In this document: piece after piece, positions 7,190 to 8,326 of the stretch
Numbering within the stretch: position 1 is the stretch's first letter
How the letters are laid out: each line of letters opens with the position of its first letter
Source of the DNA: Burkholderiales bacterium UBA954
Lineage (GTDB): Bacteria > Pseudomonadota > Gammaproteobacteria > Burkholderiales > Burkholderiaceae_A
Assembly: GCA_002293155.1 (NCBI GenBank)
Contig: DBCQ01000044.1
Location: forward strand, 65,733 to 74,058
Length of the DNA stretch: 8,326 nt
Direction of reading: 5' to 3'
Made by a program: the position numbers and the translations under genes
The notes under the pieces: generated by a model
What the model saw: only the letters and a program-made list of their open reading frames with translations
Database searches by the model: none
Told to the model about the DNA's origin: nothing

Positions 7190-8195
7190 GATCCAACGTG
7201 TGCTTATCATCACCGATGCCTGGAGCCCCCAGGTCAATGGCGTCGTGAGAACCCTGAAAAATACCTGCCAGGAGCTTGAGGCCCTTGGGGTTCGGGTGGA
7301 AATGATCACACCGCTGGAGTTCAAGACGCTACCTTGCCCCAGTTATCCCGAGATTCGGTTATCGCTGGCGACATCATCTCGTCTGGAGAAGATGATTGAG
7401 GCTAGTCAAGCGGATGCGATGCACATTGCAACGGAGGGCCCACTGGGATGGGCGGCCCGCGGCGCGGCTAAGCGGCGTGGGTGGGCCTACACCACTGCCT
7501 ACCACACTCGTTTTCCAGAGTACGTCAATGCGCGTACAGGAATTCCAGTAGCCTGGCTCTACCGGCTATTCCGCAGTTTTCATCGCTATTCAAGCGCGGT
7601 ACTTGCTCCGACACCCGCCATTATCGAAAGCCTCAAGTCTCGTGGTTTTGTTAACGTTAAATTCTGGACACGGGGTGTGGATCACAAGATCTTCTTTCCG
7701 AGAATTGATCAGCAGAAACCAGACCCTGCACATCCCATTTTTCTATATGCCGGTCGGCTTGCTGTCGAGAAGAATGTTCGCGCCTTTCTTGATCTCGATC
7801 TTCCTGGTGAGAAATGGGTGGCCGGTGAAGGGCCTCTCGAGTCGAGCCTCAAGCGTCAGTACGCTGGTGTACGTTGGATTGGTGTGGTCTCTCAGCATGC
7901 GCTAGCCGATCTCTACAGCCGTGCGGATGTCTTTGTGTTTCCTAGTAAGACCGACACGTTTGGTCTGGTGATGGTTGAGGCGATGGCCTGTGGCCTACCG
8001 GTTGCTGCCTATCCGGTCGCAGGCCCCATTGATGTGATCGGCTCTAGTGGCGCTGGTGTCTTAGATCACGATCTAAGACAGGCGGCTCTGCAGTGCCTCG
8101 AAATTCCTCGGGAAATTCCGATTCGCTATGCGTCTGCCTTTACCTGGCAGGCAGCGACACAACAGTTCTATGAGGCGCTCGTTCCTTTACGTTAG
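7173..8195 (+). CDS. GT4-family glycosyltransferase, possible diacylglycerol glycosyltransferase (Agt-like)
   Basis: This 340-residue protein has the GT-B fold layout of family GT4. The N-terminal half holds a Rossmann strand RVLIITDAWSPQVNGVV with the Gly-rich acceptor loop, then ATEGPLG (86-92) and AYHTRFPEYV (109-118). The C-terminal nucleotide-sugar half holds YAGRLAVEKN (192-201), GEGPLE (218-223) and the E-x7-E equivalent SKTDTFGLVMVEAMACGLPV. In that element the first acid is D261 and the second E269, as usual for this subgroup. There is no signal peptide or membrane helix; such enzymes usually sit at the inner face of the membrane. The ATG lies 17 bases inside the phosphatase gene, so the two are an operon and likely share its Pho-type promoter. 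PlcP is known elsewhere paired with a glycosyltransferase that adds sugar to diacylglycerol; that role is inferred here. Generic annotation would be GDP-mannose-dependent alpha-mannosyltransferase. Confidence 0.85.
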   Translation: MRSPSKIQRVLIITDAWSPQVNGVVRTLKNTCQELEALGVRVEMITPLEFKTLPCPSYPEIRLSLATSSRLEKMIEASQADAMHIATEGPLGWAARGAAKRRGWAYTTAYHTRFPEYVNARTGIPVAWLYRLFRSFHRYSSAVLAPTPAIIESLKSRGFVNVKFWTRGVDHKIFFPRIDQQKPDPAHPIFLYAGRLAVEKNVRAFLDLDLPGEKWVAGEGPLESSLKRQYAGVRWIGVVSQHALADLYSRADVFVFPSKTDTFGLVMVEAMACGLPVAAYPVAGPIDVIGSSGAGVLDHDLRQAALQCLEIPREIPIRYASAFTWQAATQQFYEALVPLR

Positions 8196-8213
8196 AAAGA
8201 GGGGTTTACCGAT

Positions 8214-8326
8214 ATGACAAAGTTAGCAATTCAGCATTTTCTAACTGCCGATCAGGCTGCAGGGTTTACACCCTCATGGGTCTCACCCGCTTCAGCCCCC
8301 ACTTTCTGCGCGGCGAAAGGGTCGAG
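8214..8326 (+). CDS. Start of an unrecognised gene (partial, runs off the window)
   Basis: An ATG at 8214 follows an excellent ribosome-binding stretch, AAAGAGGGG (8196-8204), nine bases upstream, and the frame stays open to the window end (37 complete codons). The gene begins 18 bases after the glycosyltransferase stop with no terminator between, so it may belong to the same operon. The N-terminus MTKLAIQHFLTADQAAGF is not a family I recognise; it shows no signal peptide or obvious motif. If co-transcribed, it would be a candidate third member of the Pho-controlled unit. Confidence 0.5.
   Translation, partial: MTKLAIQHFLTADQAAGFTPSWVSPASAPTFCAAKGS

Overview
The window is a compact, chromosomal, moderate-GC housekeeping segment, most likely from a betaproteobacterium (Burkholderiales-like). 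The evidence is the gene order carB-greA-rlmE-ftsH-folP-glmM and the close resemblance, from memory, of RlmE and FtsH to Burkholderia/Ralstonia-type proteins. No mobile elements, tRNAs, rRNAs, CRISPR arrays or transfer signatures were seen.

Left part (1-5890, all + strand): the 3' end of carB (pyrimidine/arginine synthesis) overlaps greA (transcript cleavage factor) by an ATGA junction. greA runs directly into rlmE (23S rRNA 2'-O-methyltransferase), whose family-typical first codon appears here as ACG. A 202-bp gap with a candidate heat-shock (sigma32-type) promoter and a candidate sigma70 promoter precedes ftsH (membrane AAA+ zinc protease), which starts at TTG behind a perfect AAGGAG. ftsH, folP (dihydropteroate synthase) and glmM (phosphoglucosamine mutase) overlap one another. 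A strong rho-independent terminator hairpin lies inside the first codons of folP. This arrangement could make folP-glmM expression depend on translation continuing past the ftsH stop.

Right part (5887-8326): dgkA (diacylglycerol kinase, - strand) converges on glmM with overlapping stop codons and diverges from a two-gene operon. The first gene of that operon encodes a calcineurin-like phosphatase of the PlcP type (often auto-annotated as UDP-2,3-diacylglucosamine diphosphatase). The second encodes a GT4 glycosyltransferase overlapping it by 17 bp. Upstream of the phosphatase sit four heptamers with a TGTCA-like core repeated at exactly 11-bp intervals, the architecture of tandem Pho boxes (PhoB sites).

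The most interesting reading is a phosphate-starvation lipid-remodelling module. PhoB would switch on PlcP, which converts phospholipid to diacylglycerol and a phosphoalcohol. The glycosyltransferase would turn diacylglycerol into glycolipid, while divergent DgkA would return diacylglycerol to phosphatidic acid. The individual families are known; the three-gene diacylglycerol hub and its control are inference. The last 113 bases hold the start of an unrecognised gene.
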